The translations under genes and the position numbers were made by a program. Below the pieces are notes generated by a model. The model was not told the DNA's origin. It made no database searches and worked only from the letters and a program-made list of their open reading frames with translations. A stretch of 13,657 nucleotides of DNA from an uncultured Bacilli bacterium (lineage in GTDB: Bacteria; Bacillota_I; Bacilli_A; RF39; UBA660): the NCBI GenBank assembly GCA_947630935.1, contig CANRJL010000016.1:1-13657 (forward strand), in the 5' to 3' direction. Below are positions 1 to 7,669 of this stretch, in pieces (within the stretch, counting starts at the first letter, position 1; every line of letters begins with the position of its first letter).

Positions 1-1
1 A

Positions 2-42
2 CAAAGTGTAAAGTAAATTTCTATTTTAATTTGCACATTTTG
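2..42. terminator. weak hairpin at left edge, possible terminator
   Basis: An imperfect 8-bp stem (positions 2-9 with 35-42, one G-U pair) encloses a 25-base loop. It is followed on the plus strand by a T-rich stretch. It could end a plus-strand gene arriving from the left, or the suf transcript on the minus strand, but the long loop and A+T-rich context make a chance match quite possible. The rest of 43-86 is T-rich with no recognisable element. Confidence 0.2.
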
Positions 43-86
43 TTTATTCTTTTGTTATTTTAATTTTTTAAATTATAGTTATCTTG

Positions 87-518
87 TTAGTTTTGTTCAT
101 ATTTATCTAATATTTTTAAAATTCCTTCATAAGGCAAATAAGCACAATGCTTTCGATTATTTTGCTTATAAATTGTGTTATAAGCATTAGCTTCTTCTAA
201 CATTTCTTCTTTATAATCATTTTCATTTAACATATTTTGAAAATTTAAAATATATTCTTTAGCTTCTTTAATAGTCTTGCCAGTCAAATTTTTAATCATT
301 ATTGAACATGAAGAAGTTGAAATTGCACAAGCTTCACCGTCAAAAAAAATTTCTTTTATTTTATTGTCTACAATTTTAACATAAATGTCTAAATTATCAA
401 TGCAACTAGAATTATTAGTATTTACTTTTTGATATTCATTTTCTTGTTCAGGTTTTTTCTTATTTATAGGGTTAAGATAATGATCCATAATAATTTCTCT
501 TCTTATATCTTCATCCAT
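87..518 (-). CDS. sufU: SufU-type zinc-dependent sulfurtransferase / Fe-S assembly protein
   Basis: This 143-residue protein belongs to the IscU/SufU fold family. In Gram-positive bacteria SufU accepts persulfide sulfur from SufS and passes it to the SufBCD scaffold. The expected zinc ligands are visible: Cys39 and Asp41 (in a SSCID stretch), Cys64 (in GEACAIS) and Cys125 (in RKHCA). The usual Gly between the first Cys and Asp is Ile here, a small departure from the CGD pattern. Length matches the family. The ATG directly follows the sufS stop codon with no spacer, and an AGAGATGA-like ribosome site lies inside the end of sufS, so translation is probably coupled. It is the last gene of the suf operon visible here. 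The intact Zn site and position next to sufS favour SufU over a housekeeping IscU scaffold. Confidence 0.93.
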   Translation of the reverse strand: MDEDIRREIIMDHYLNPINKKKPEQENEYQKVNTNNSSCIDNLDIYVKIVDNKIKEIFFDGEACAISTSSCSIMIKNLTGKTIKEAKEYILNFQNMLNENDYKEEMLEEANAYNTIYKQNNRKHCAYLPYEGILKILDKYEQN

Positions 519-1715
519 TTATATCATCTCTATTCTCATTTTATCTTTATTTTTTAATAATTCAACTAAATCATCAATTTCACTTTCGGTATTATAAAAA
601 TAAAAGCTTATTCTAAGGCTATTTTTTACCCCTATTTCATTTTTTAAAATTTTAGCACAATGATTTCCGGCTCTTACACATATATTATATTTATTTAAAT
701 AATAAGCTACATCTTGACTAAAAATTCCATCGACATTCAGTGTAATTATACCACTATCAGCCTCTAAATTTAATATATCCAAATAAGGAATTTCAATTAA
801 TTTATCAATAGCATATTTTCGTAAATGAAGTTCATATTCTTTAATTTTAGTCATTCCAATTTGCTCCAAATAATCAATTGCTGCCCCTAAACCTATAGCT
901 CCAGCTATATTAGGCGTTCCGGCTTCTAAACGGGTCGGCAATTCTTTAAAATATACCTCACTTGGAGCATCAAAAGATTCATTCATTCCGCCTCCTAAAT
1001 TAATAGGCTCTAATTCCTCTAGTAATTCTTTCTTACCATATAAAACCCCAATTCCAGTTGGCCCACACATTTTATGACCCGAAAAAGCTAAAAAATCAAT
1101 ATCTAAATCTTGAACATCTGTTTTACGATGTGGAACATATTGAGCGCCATCCATTACTACAAAAATATTATGTTCATGAGCATACTTACAAATTTCCTTA
1201 ATAGGTCTTTCATCACCTATTACATTAGTAATTCCAGCCAAAGCAATTACTTTTGTATTTGGAGTAATACTCTTTCTAACATTTTCCATAGTTACATAAT
1301 ATTGTCTATCTAAAGGAATATATTTGACTTTGCAACCATTTGTATTTTCTAAATGAAACCATGGCAGAACATTTGAAGCATGTTCACTTTTAGTTATTAA
1401 TATTTCATCATTACTTTCCAAATAATTTTTGAAAAAACCATTAGCAATCATATTTAAAGATTCAGTTGAACCAGAAGTAAAAACAATTTCCTCTAGTTCT
1501 TTAGCATTAATAAATTTTTGCACTTTTTTACGAGCATTTTCATATTCCATATCAACTTTAAAAGATATATCATAATCTCCTCGATGCGCATTTGCTGAAT
1601 AATTACTATAATAATCAACAATTTTATCAATAACTTGCTGTGGTTTTAATGTTGTCGCCCCATTATCAAAATAAATAATATCTTTCGTTAACATAGGAAA
1701 ATCTTTTATATTCAT
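519..1715 (-). CDS. sufS: SufS cysteine desulfurase
   Basis: A 398-residue class V aminotransferase-fold, PLP-dependent cysteine desulfurase that takes sulfur from cysteine (giving alanine) for Fe-S cluster assembly. The PLP lysine is Lys215 in SGHKMCGPTG. The cofactor-stacking His is His112 in SEHASN, with substrate-site motifs near residues 16-20 (FDNGA) and 265-269 (EAGTP). The persulfide-forming cysteine is Cys353 in RAGNHCAK; the common form is RxGHHCAQP, so Asn replaces the first His and Lys the Gln. Length and the short catalytic-loop pattern point to the SufS group rather than IscS/NifS. The ATG is preceded by a strong AGGAGG site seven bases upstream that begins within the stop region of the preceding gene. 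It abuts sufU, its expected sulfur acceptor. Confidence 0.95.
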   Translation of the reverse strand: MNIKDFPMLTKDIIYFDNGATTLKPQQVIDKIVDYYSNYSANAHRGDYDISFKVDMEYENARKKVQKFINAKELEEIVFTSGSTESLNMIANGFFKNYLESNDEILITKSEHASNVLPWFHLENTNGCKVKYIPLDRQYYVTMENVRKSITPNTKVIALAGITNVIGDERPIKEICKYAHEHNIFVVMDGAQYVPHRKTDVQDLDIDFLAFSGHKMCGPTGIGVLYGKKELLEELEPINLGGGMNESFDAPSEVYFKELPTRLEAGTPNIAGAIGLGAAIDYLEQIGMTKIKEYELHLRKYAIDKLIEIPYLDILNLEADSGIITLNVDGIFSQDVAYYLNKYNICVRAGNHCAKILKNEIGVKNSLRISFYFYNTESEIDDLVELLKNKDKMRIEMI

Positions 1716-1727
1716 TTAGTCACCTCC

Positions 1728-2327
1728 TTATTGTAACATACTATTTAAAAAACCTTCTTTAATAATTTCTTGCGCTTTTTTTTGTGATATTCCTTTCGTA
1801 TTCATAAAAAATATTTCTTCTTCAGTAAATGTTTTAATAGTTACATTATGGTTTGCACTAGCTTCATTAGAAGAAACTACTAAATTGGGAATACAAGTTA
1901 TTTTATGATTTTTATCATTTAAAACTTTAATTTCTTCTAAAAAATTATTAGCTTTAGTATTTTCTGCTATAACTCCTTCAGTTTTTAAGATTGTTTCTTC
2001 TTCATCTTCTTGCCAAGCATGAATTTTTATTACACTATTACTATTATTTTTAGCTAAAATATTTCTTATTTCTAAACAATTTTTTCCTTTAAATATAATT
2101 CCCAATTGTAATTTTAAAGTTGTTTTTTTGTTACTATAAAATTGTATAGTCCCATTAATTCCAGCTATATTTAATAATTGTTTTGAAGTAAAGCATACAT
2201 TATCATCTAAAAAAATATTACATGAAAAAGAATGTTTTGGAAAAACCCATTTTGTAATAGTTACATCTTTATTTATATAAATATTTTCATGTGTTTTGCT
2301 AATTATAATTTCTTCTTCTTTACTCAT
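1728..2327 (-). CDS. sufD: short SufB/SufD-family scaffold protein (C-terminal core only)
   Basis: The 199-residue product carries the C-terminal beta-helix core and signature of the SufB/SufD family, the scaffold that binds SufC and builds Fe-S clusters. Near residues 147-160 it has a PNLVVSSNEASANH segment, and then a helix pattern ending at about 193 (FFMNTKGIS...II.EGF), matching the conserved family end. His160 sits where SufD has its functional His; no SufB-type cysteine is obvious there, so SufD is the better guess. Typical SufD or SufB are over 400 residues, so about half, including the N-terminal helical region, is absent. No in-frame remnant was seen: sufC ends just upstream. I chose the ATG at 2327, 12 bases after an AAAGGAG site; an upstream TTG in the same frame (2354) would place that ribosome site inside the gene. 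It lies between sufC and sufS, the sufD position in Bacillus. Confidence 0.8.
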   Translation of the reverse strand: MSKEEEIIISKTHENIYINKDVTITKWVFPKHSFSCNIFLDDNVCFTSKQLLNIAGINGTIQFYSNKKTTLKLQLGIIFKGKNCLEIRNILAKNNSNSVIKIHAWQEDEEETILKTEGVIAENTKANNFLEEIKVLNDKNHKITCIPNLVVSSNEASANHNVTIKTFTEEEIFFMNTKGISQKKAQEIIKEGFLNSMLQ

Positions 2328-2357
2328 GAATATTTTATTCTCCTTTCTTAACAAAGA

Positions 2358-3092
2358 TTATAATAAATCCCTAGAAAACTCTGCAAAACCTTTTTCTAAT
2401 ATTTCATTAATTAATTCTTTATGACCATTCTTAATAATTGTCTTATTCATCATAATATGAACATGAGTTGGTTCTAATAATTTTAACAACATTTCTTGAT
2501 GACTAATTAACATAATAGCGCATTTAGTTTGTCTTTGATATTCTTTTAAGACTTTGGCTACTACTTTAACCGCATCAACATCTAAGCCAGAATCAATTTC
2601 ATCTAATAAAATTAACTTTGGCTTTAAAAACAACATTGTCAGCAATTCATTCTTTTTCTTCTCGCCCCCACTCATATTTACATTAACTTCCCGATGAATA
2701 AAATCTTTTGGAATTTTTAATATTTCAGCATAATTTTTATATTCTTTATTAAAAGTAAAGATATCCATTGGTTCATTTTTTTCTTTTAAAGCAGTTCTTA
2801 TTAATTCAGTATTTTTGACACCTTCAATTTCCATAGGAGACTGCGCAATATAATAAATTCCTTCTTTTGCTATTTTATCAGTTTTCTCATTTAAAATATC
2901 TTTGCCATTAAAAGTAATTATTCCTTCTTTTTTAAGACTAGGATGCGCTAAAATGCTTTTACAAAGAGTACTTTTTCCAGCCCCATTTGGTCCCATTAAA
3001 ACATGTATTTCATTTTCATTAATTTCTAATTCAATATTTTCTAATATTTTTTTACTACCAGATGATACTGTTAAATTTTTTATTTGCAACAT
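2358..3092 (-). CDS. sufC: SufC ABC-type ATPase of the Fe-S assembly complex
   Basis: A 244-residue soluble ABC ATPase that drives conformational change in the SufB/SufD scaffold during cluster assembly; it is not a transporter. Visible in order: Walker A GPNGAGKST (34-42), a Q-loop near 84 (YIAQSPME), the signature MSGGEKKKNE (140-149), Walker B with switch (ILLDEIDSGLD, 161-171) and the H-loop His198. The EKKKNE signature and the DEIDSGLD form are characteristic of SufC. I chose the ATG at 3092, with a GGTGA site just upstream, because the family start aligns there. The frame is open to 3236 but that would run across the promoter and into the neighbouring glycosyltransferase gene. First gene of the suf operon (sufC, sufD-like, sufS, sufU), with only three bases between its stop and the next in-frame upstream TTG. 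Confidence 0.95.
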   Translation of the reverse strand: MLQIKNLTVSSGSKKILENIELEINENEIHVLMGPNGAGKSTLCKSILAHPSLKKEGIITFNGKDILNEKTDKIAKEGIYYIAQSPMEIEGVKNTELIRTALKEKNEPMDIFTFNKEYKNYAEILKIPKDFIHREVNVNMSGGEKKKNELLTMLFLKPKLILLDEIDSGLDVDAVKVVAKVLKEYQRQTKCAIMLISHQEMLLKLLEPTHVHIMMNKTIIKNGHKELINEILEKGFAEFSRDLL

Positions 3093-3113
3093 AAAAATCA
3101 CCAATCCACATCT

Positions 3114-3142
3114 ATTGTAACAGATTGATGATTTAAGGTCAA
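3114..3142 (-). promoter_or_regulatory. sigma-A-type promoter of the suf operon
   Basis: Reading on the minus strand, a TTGACC -35 (3137-3142) and a TACAAT -10 (3114-3119) are separated by 17 bp, each one base from consensus. Transcription would start near 3107, giving a leader of about 15 bases that contains the sufC ribosome site. No regulator site was recognised next to it. Confidence 0.85.
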
Positions 3143-3153
3143 TTATTGATAAA

Positions 3154-4158
3154 TTAATTAAATTTAAAGATTTTCTGAGCAATTTTATAACCAGGGATAC
3201 TAATAAACCGTGGTAAATTACTAGCTCCTGAAACACTTATTTTGCAAATTTTATATAAACGTCTATTTTTTTCTTTTAAATATTCCCATAATTCTTTTTT
3301 CTTTTCTTGACATTCTAAAGTATTGCCTATTTGTAGTAAAATAGTCGAAACACTCATCATAATATCTAAATAATGAATTAAATATTTCGCACATTTTTTA
3401 TTAGTTTCATAGTAATCATAAGGGTTAAAAAAATCTATCATTGTCTTAGTAATAAATATTTGTTGGTCTACTCTTTTTACCATAACTTTTTCATTTACTG
3501 ATTGGTCTTCACGTCCAATATAATAACGATAAAAATCAACATTTAAGTAATACATTGTTTTAATTTTTGGTAAAGGATAATAAACAAAAATATTATCAAC
3601 ATAAAATGTATGTTCAGGAAGTTTTAAATTAGTACTTTTTAAAAATTTAGTATTATATAAAACTGAATGCATTAATAGATAAGAACCTGGTTTAAACTTC
3701 CCTACTTCATCCCAAGTAAAGACTTTATTTTCTGGTAATACTTTTTGATATGATACTACTTTTTTCTTGGCTCCAACTTTTTCATAAACATAATTAACAA
3801 CCATCATATCAACTAAATTTTTAGTATTTTTTAAATGTTTAATTGTTTCAAGAACTTTTAGTAAAGCATCTTTATCTACCCAATCATCAGAATCAACTAC
3901 TTTATAATATAAACCAGTCGCATTTTCTAAACCAACATTTACTCCTGAACCATGTCCTCCATTTTCTTTATGGATAGCTTTAATAATTTCCGGATATTTT
4001 TTTTGATAATCATCAGCTATTTTAGCTGTATTATCTTTACTACCATCATCAACAATAATAATCTCAATATCATCTTTACCAACTAATAAACTATCAATAC
4101 ATTTTGCCATATATTTTTCGGAATTATAACAAGGAATTGCAAATGTAATTAACTTCAT
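3154..4158 (-). CDS. family 2 glycosyltransferase
   Basis: A 334-residue GT-A fold, family 2 glycosyltransferase, expected to transfer a sugar from a nucleotide-sugar donor to a cell-envelope glycan or lipid. The N-terminus has the usual beta-strand start (ITFAIPCYNSEKY), VDDGS at 36-40 for the nucleotide, and the metal-binding DSDDW at 89-93. A GGHGSG loop (67-72) lies between them. No clear membrane helix is present; residues from about 265 are amphipathic and basic, which would allow peripheral attachment to the membrane. The ATG is preceded by an AGAGGT ribosome site, and the gene has its own promoter. It stands alone, between ftsK and suf, so context does not show its acceptor. Enzymes of the teichoic-acid or exopolysaccharide type are the nearest guess. 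Family confidence is high; substrate is unknown. Confidence 0.9.
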   Translation of the reverse strand: MKLITFAIPCYNSEKYMAKCIDSLLVGKDDIEIIIVDDGSKDNTAKIADDYQKKYPEIIKAIHKENGGHGSGVNVGLENATGLYYKVVDSDDWVDKDALLKVLETIKHLKNTKNLVDMMVVNYVYEKVGAKKKVVSYQKVLPENKVFTWDEVGKFKPGSYLLMHSVLYNTKFLKSTNLKLPEHTFYVDNIFVYYPLPKIKTMYYLNVDFYRYYIGREDQSVNEKVMVKRVDQQIFITKTMIDFFNPYDYYETNKKCAKYLIHYLDIMMSVSTILLQIGNTLECQEKKKELWEYLKEKNRRLYKICKISVSGASNLPRFISIPGYKIAQKIFKFN

Positions 4159-4192
4159 ACTCTACCTCTATTTCTAATATTTTGCTAAATTA

Positions 4193-4221
4193 ATTATATA
4201 AAAAAAATAATTGTTTTGCAA
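4193..4221 (-). promoter_or_regulatory. sigma-A-type promoter of the glycosyltransferase gene
   Basis: On the minus strand a TTGCAA -35 (4216-4221) is 17 bp from a perfect TATAAT -10 (4193-4198). It lies just downstream of the ftsK terminator, so the glycosyltransferase is transcribed on its own, with a leader of about 28 bases. Confidence 0.8.
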
Positions 4222-4234
4222 ATTTTAATAATTA

Positions 4235-4276
4235 CCTTAAAAAAAGATGGTTTATTCTTCACTATTCCCATCTTTT
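4235..4276 (-). terminator. intrinsic terminator of ftsK, overlapping its stop codon
   Basis: A perfect 9-bp inverted repeat (4268-4276 with 4242-4250) with a 17-base loop is followed on the minus strand by a run of T (4245-4239). The upstream arm lies in the last codons of ftsK and the stop codon is in the loop. The T-run is on the minus strand, so it should stop ftsK transcription before the glycosyltransferase promoter. Confidence 0.75.
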
Positions 4277-6510
4277 AATAAGACATCTCGTGGTTTAGAA
4301 CCATTTTGAGGCCCCACAATTCCCCGCTTTTCTAGTAAATCAATTACTCTAGCTGCCCGATTATAACCAAACCTAAATCTTCTTTGAATTAATGAGGCAC
4401 TTATTTTACCAGTTTGGACAGCAAATTCTACAATTTCATCATACATTGGTTCATCATAATCATCATTATTGTTAAGTTCAGAAATTGGCATTTCATTTAA
4501 TTTTGTTAAAGCTTCATCATACTGAGCAACTTGTTCTTTACAAACAGCTTCAATTACTCTTCTAATTTCATCATCGGAAATAAAGCATCCTTGAATTCTA
4601 ATTGGATGATTTTCTCCCATTGGTAAATAAAGCATATCTCCTTTTCCTAAAAGCTTCTCAGCTCCTGGACTATCAAGAATTGTTCTTGAATCAATATTTG
4701 ACGCTACGGCAAAGCTAATTCGGGATGGAATATTAGATTTAACAACACCTGTTATAACATCAGTCGATGGTCTTTGAGTTGCTACGATTAAATGAATTCC
4801 AGCAGCTCTTGCTAACTGAGTAATGCGCATGATACTTTCTTCTACTTCTTTACTTGCAACAAGCATTAAATCAGCAAGTTCATCAATAATTGCAATAATA
4901 TAAGGCATTCGTTGTTTATGTAAACCAGGGTTTTCATCATTTTCTTTATCAATCATTTCATTATAATCATCAATTTTCTTAACTCCTGCATCAGCAAAGA
5001 CATTATATCTTCTATCCATCTCTGCCACAATTTTTTGTAAAGCTAAACTTGCTTTCTTCGGGTCATTAACCACTGGACACATTAAATGTGGAACCCCATT
5101 ATAATTTGATAATTCTACTTTTTTAGGGTCAACTAATAAAAGCTTTACTTCATCTGGGCGATAACGCATTAAAATTGAATTAATTATACTATTAATACAA
5201 ACTGATTTACCACTTCCTGTTGAACCTGCAACTAAAAGATGAGGCATTCTTGTTAAATCAGCACCTTTAGGAGTTCCCATAATATCTTTACCTAACGCTA
5301 CCCAAATACCACCTTTAGCATTTAAAATCTGCTTACTACTTAAAATTTCTTTAATTTTAACTGGTGCAATAGCCTGATTAGGAATTTCAATGCCAATTGT
5401 ACTTTTTCCTGGAATAGGTGCTTCTATTCGCACATCTTTTGCTGCTAAAGCTAAAGCAATTTCTTTATTAATGGAACTAATTCGACTAACTTTTGTCCCA
5501 CTTGGAACAGTCAGCTCAAATTGAGTTACACTTGGTCCCATATGAATATCAACTACTTTACCTGTAATATGAAAATCTTTTAAAACTCTCTCTAAATTTT
5601 GTTTATTATTTATTAAAAATTGATTTGAATTAATTTTTTTAGAACGTTCAGGGTCATCCAAAATACTCATTGGTGGCAACTTATAATTTAAATTAATTGT
5701 CGGAGCATTAGGATTGGCATTTGGTAAATCAGGCATAATTAAACGTGGTTCTTCATTCATTTCAACTTCTTTAACCAAATCATCATCTTTTGCTTTTATC
5801 TCTTCCACACTTTCAATTACCAAAGATTTATTTTCTTCCTCTCTTTCTTCAGCTAATAAGCGTTTTTCTAAATCTTTCATATTATCTTCATTATCTTCTA
5901 CAGCTTCTTCTTTAGCCCATTTAAAAGTAGCGACAATTCTTCCTAAAACCTCTGATAAATTAACATTAAATAATAAAACTATGCCAAAGATTATCAAAAA
6001 AGCCAAAACAATATAAGTTCCATTTAAACCAAATAATGAAGAACTTGCAAAACTTAAACAAGCTCCCAATATACCCCCACCAATCGTAATAGATGTTTGA
6101 CCGGAACTAGATACAGCATTAGTTGTCCCAATTGAAGCAATTCTATCCATATAATTTTGTACTGTTTGTTCAAAAATTTTTCCAGGAGCATCAACCATTT
6201 TAACAAAATTTAAATGACTCATTATTAAAATAACTACCACAAGTAAATAAAAACCTACTGCTCGTTGACTAAAAAAATTAGGCATTTTACGTTTAAATAA
6301 CATTATACAACCAAGCATTAATAGAAAAAATAATACTACTGGCCACCATTCTCCTAGCAAAAACATGGCAAATTTTTTAATTAAAGCACCAACTGGTCCA
6401 AAACCAAAACCAATTAAACCAATTAAAATTAAAATTAACCCTGTTAATTCTACACTATATCCAAAATTATTATTTTTTTCATTTGCACTTACTTTTTTCT
6501 TCTTTGCCAT
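4252..6510 (-). CDS. ftsK: FtsK/SpoIIIE-family DNA translocase
   Basis: A 752-residue membrane-anchored, septum-located motor that pumps double-stranded DNA during chromosome segregation or into the forespore. The N-terminal ~190 residues hold about four or five hydrophobic helices. An acidic linker follows (about 205-265), then the alpha/beta motor with Walker A GSTGSGKS, Walker B IIAIIDELADLM and a QLARAAGIHLI/ATQRP segment. The end is a winged-helix gamma domain (MYDEIVEFAV... to ...KPRDVLL) that reads orienting DNA sequences. Length is close to B. subtilis SpoIIIE (787). I chose the ATG at 6510 because GGTGAG sits six bases upstream; the frame is open to 6579, but that reaches over the promoter. 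With spoVID nearby, a SpoIIIE role in sporulation is plausible, but sequence alone does not separate it from a vegetative FtsK. Confidence 0.95.
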   Translation of the reverse strand: MAKKKKVSANEKNNNFGYSVELTGLILILIGLIGFGFGPVGALIKKFAMFLLGEWWPVVLFFLLMLGCIMLFKRKMPNFFSQRAVGFYLLVVVILIMSHLNFVKMVDAPGKIFEQTVQNYMDRIASIGTTNAVSSSGQTSITIGGGILGACLSFASSSLFGLNGTYIVLAFLIIFGIVLLFNVNLSEVLGRIVATFKWAKEEAVEDNEDNMKDLEKRLLAEEREEENKSLVIESVEEIKAKDDDLVKEVEMNEEPRLIMPDLPNANPNAPTINLNYKLPPMSILDDPERSKKINSNQFLINNKQNLERVLKDFHITGKVVDIHMGPSVTQFELTVPSGTKVSRISSINKEIALALAAKDVRIEAPIPGKSTIGIEIPNQAIAPVKIKEILSSKQILNAKGGIWVALGKDIMGTPKGADLTRMPHLLVAGSTGSGKSVCINSIINSILMRYRPDEVKLLLVDPKKVELSNYNGVPHLMCPVVNDPKKASLALQKIVAEMDRRYNVFADAGVKKIDDYNEMIDKENDENPGLHKQRMPYIIAIIDELADLMLVASKEVEESIMRITQLARAAGIHLIVATQRPSTDVITGVVKSNIPSRISFAVASNIDSRTILDSPGAEKLLGKGDMLYLPMGENHPIRIQGCFISDDEIRRVIEAVCKEQVAQYDEALTKLNEMPISELNNNDDYDEPMYDEIVEFAVQTGKISASLIQRRFRFGYNRAARVIDLLEKRGIVGPQNGSKPRDVLLKDGNSEE

Positions 6511-6526
6511 AATGCTCACCATATAC

Positions 6527-6556
6527 ATTATAAACGATAAATGCCTTTTTTGAAAA
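6527..6556 (-). promoter_or_regulatory. probable ftsK promoter
   Basis: On the minus strand a perfect TATAAT -10 (6527-6532) has a weak TTTTCA -35 (6551-6556) 18 bp upstream. The predicted start leaves an unusually short leader of about 11 bases, just holding the GGTGAG ribosome site of ftsK. Confidence 0.6.
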
Positions 6557-6577
6557 GAGAAGAAACACAAAATTGAC

Positions 6578-6604
6578 AATAGCTAGAACAAAAAAATAGC
6601 TATT
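6578..6604. repeat. perfect 8-bp inverted repeat between divergent genes
   Basis: AATAGCTA at 6578-6585 is mirrored by TAGCTATT at 6597-6604 across an 11-base A-rich loop. It sits in the gap between the divergent ftsK and the small membrane gene at 6632. Neither strand gives a proper T-run after the stem, so a terminator is unlikely. It overlaps the candidate promoter of the small gene, which would suit a regulator binding site. Confidence 0.45.
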
Positions 6605-6614
6605 TCATAAAATA
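6588..6614 (+). promoter_or_regulatory. possible SigK/SigE-type promoter for the small membrane gene
   Basis: AC (6588-6589), 16 bp, then CATAAAATA (6606-6614) fits the B. subtilis SigK consensus AC-N16/17-CATANNNTA. No good sigma-A pair was found: TTGACA at 6573-6578 lacks a matching -10. In DNA this rich in A and T such a match can occur by chance, so the call rests partly on the sporulation genes next to it. Confidence 0.35.
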
Positions 6615-6631
6615 AAATAAAGGTGATGTTT

Positions 6632-6811
6632 ATGAAATATCCAAAACATAACAACTTTTTAAGCGTCTTTGCCATTCTAATTTTATGTTGTCTAATTTTT
6701 TATCAAATTATTATAACCCTTATTCTTCCTTTACGTTTTAATATTTTTATTCTCTTTCTTGAAGTTCTTTTACTTTTATTTTTCCTTTACAGAATAGTAT
6801 GGCCTTATTAA
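6632..6811 (+). CDS. small two-helix membrane protein, unknown function
   Basis: A 59-residue, highly hydrophobic protein with two predicted membrane helices (about residues 10-33 and 38-54), a short basic N-terminus (MKYPKHNN) and an RIVWPY tail. I do not recognise a family. It looks real rather than a chance frame because of a strong AAAGGTGA ribosome site five bases before the ATG at 6632; GTG (6623) and ATG (6626) upstream in frame would overlap that site. It is divergent from ftsK and overlaps the 3' end of ysxE tail-to-tail by 36 bases, so the two messages are complementary at their ends. A SigK-like promoter lies just upstream. Small membrane proteins of this kind are common in the spore-forming mother cell, but a role here is only inferred from position. 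Confidence 0.6.
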   Translation: MKYPKHNNFLSVFAILILCCLIFYQIIITLILPLRFNIFILFLEVLLLLFFLYRIVWPY

Positions 6812-7669
6812 CTCTTCAGTTTTATACACATAATCTAAAACTTTTTGAATATTTTGATAAACATCTTTTTCACTTTCATTAAAATCAACTTTAAAAGGAA
6901 TAGAAATAACAATAAAAAATAATTGCTTTTCTTCATCAGTTAATGGGTTAATTTTTTGATAAGTTTCTAAAAGTGTCGCAAAAGGAAGGTCTCTATATTC
7001 TTCTTTATAAAAATGAATTAAATCTAATACTGGACTATCCCTTCTTGAATCATCCCAACTAATTAAATAATCTTTATCACTTTTATGAAAATGACTTAAC
7101 GAAAGCTTATTATGAATTTGACAAACCCGAAATTTATGAAGTTGTCTTACTTTATCTAACCAATCTTCTAATTCATGTTCTGCAAAATCAAAAGAAGCTA
7201 AAATTTTCGAAATATTTCGCATTAAAAAATAATGACTTGGTGATGGATATACTTCTTTAAAAAATTCATCAAAAATATTATCATAATAATATCTTAAATA
7301 AGCAATTTGTTCTTTTAAATGGTCATATATTTTTTGATATTCATCAAAACTTACTTCTTTATAATAAATAGTTTTTTGATGAAGATTGGCAATTACTTTA
7401 ATTAAATCACTAGCTTTTTGTTCTTTAGGCATATTTGTATCTTGAACATAAGAAAAAATTTCTATTCCCTCCCTAGAATCATCAATTAAAGTAGGAAAGG
7501 AAGAAAAATTTCTACTGTACAAATAACTATATAATTCACGCGTATCTCTTTTCTTTTCTTTAATTACAATATCGCCACTTGTACTATTTAAAATATGAGC
7601 CTGCCCTTTAATAGTATATTTATAAGGTTTATATACTTCTTTAATAAGTTCAATACTTCGACTATTCAT
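6776..7669 (-). CDS. ysxE: YsxE-like spore coat-associated kinase-fold protein
   Basis: A 297-residue protein resembling the CotS/YsxE branch of the aminoglycoside-phosphotransferase/kinase fold, whose members associate with the spore coat. The placement is based on length, the C-terminal kinase-like lobe and, above all, its position right after spoVID, as in B. subtilis. A beta-hairpin lobe with a possible lysine (VIKEK, 35-39) is at the N-terminus. The catalytic loop HGDxxxxN is changed to HNKLSLSHF (186-194), lacking the catalytic Asp. A WDDSRRDSPVLDL segment (205-217) stands where the metal-binding aspartate motif would be. It may therefore be a non-catalytic, structural member. The ATG lies inside the last codons of spoVID (8-base overlap), with only a weak ribosome site, so translation is likely coupled. 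Its 3' end overlaps the opposing small membrane gene. Confidence 0.75.
   Translation of the reverse strand: MNSRSIELIKEVYKPYKYTIKGQAHILNSTSGDIVIKEKKRDTRELYSYLYSRNFSSFPTLIDDSREGIEIFSYVQDTNMPKEQKASDLIKVIANLHQKTIYYKEVSFDEYQKIYDHLKEQIAYLRYYYDNIFDEFFKEVYPSPSHYFLMRNISKILASFDFAEHELEDWLDKVRQLHKFRVCQIHNKLSLSHFHKSDKDYLISWDDSRRDSPVLDLIHFYKEEYRDLPFATLLETYQKINPLTDEEKQLFFIVISIPFKVDFNESEKDVYQNIQKVLDYVYKTEELIRPYYSVKEK

Noticed and set aside
2328..2354. Upstream TTG start for the short SufD-like gene
   Set aside because: It would place the AAAGGAG ribosome site inside the gene; the ATG at 2327 fits better.
3093..3236. Longer N-terminus for SufC
   Set aside because: The extension crosses the operon promoter and the neighbouring gene, and SufC family alignment begins at the ATG at 3092.
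5714..6016. Open frames on the strand opposite known genes (also at 1110-1313, 2902-3120, 6365-6553, 8643-9295 and 12420-12635)
   Set aside because: They mirror well-supported genes, have low-complexity or hydrophobic composition typical of antisense reading of A+T-rich DNA, and lack convincing ribosome sites.
6578..6604. The inverted repeat as a terminator for ysxE or ftsK-side transcripts
   Set aside because: Neither strand has a T-run after the stem; the A/T run lies in the loop.
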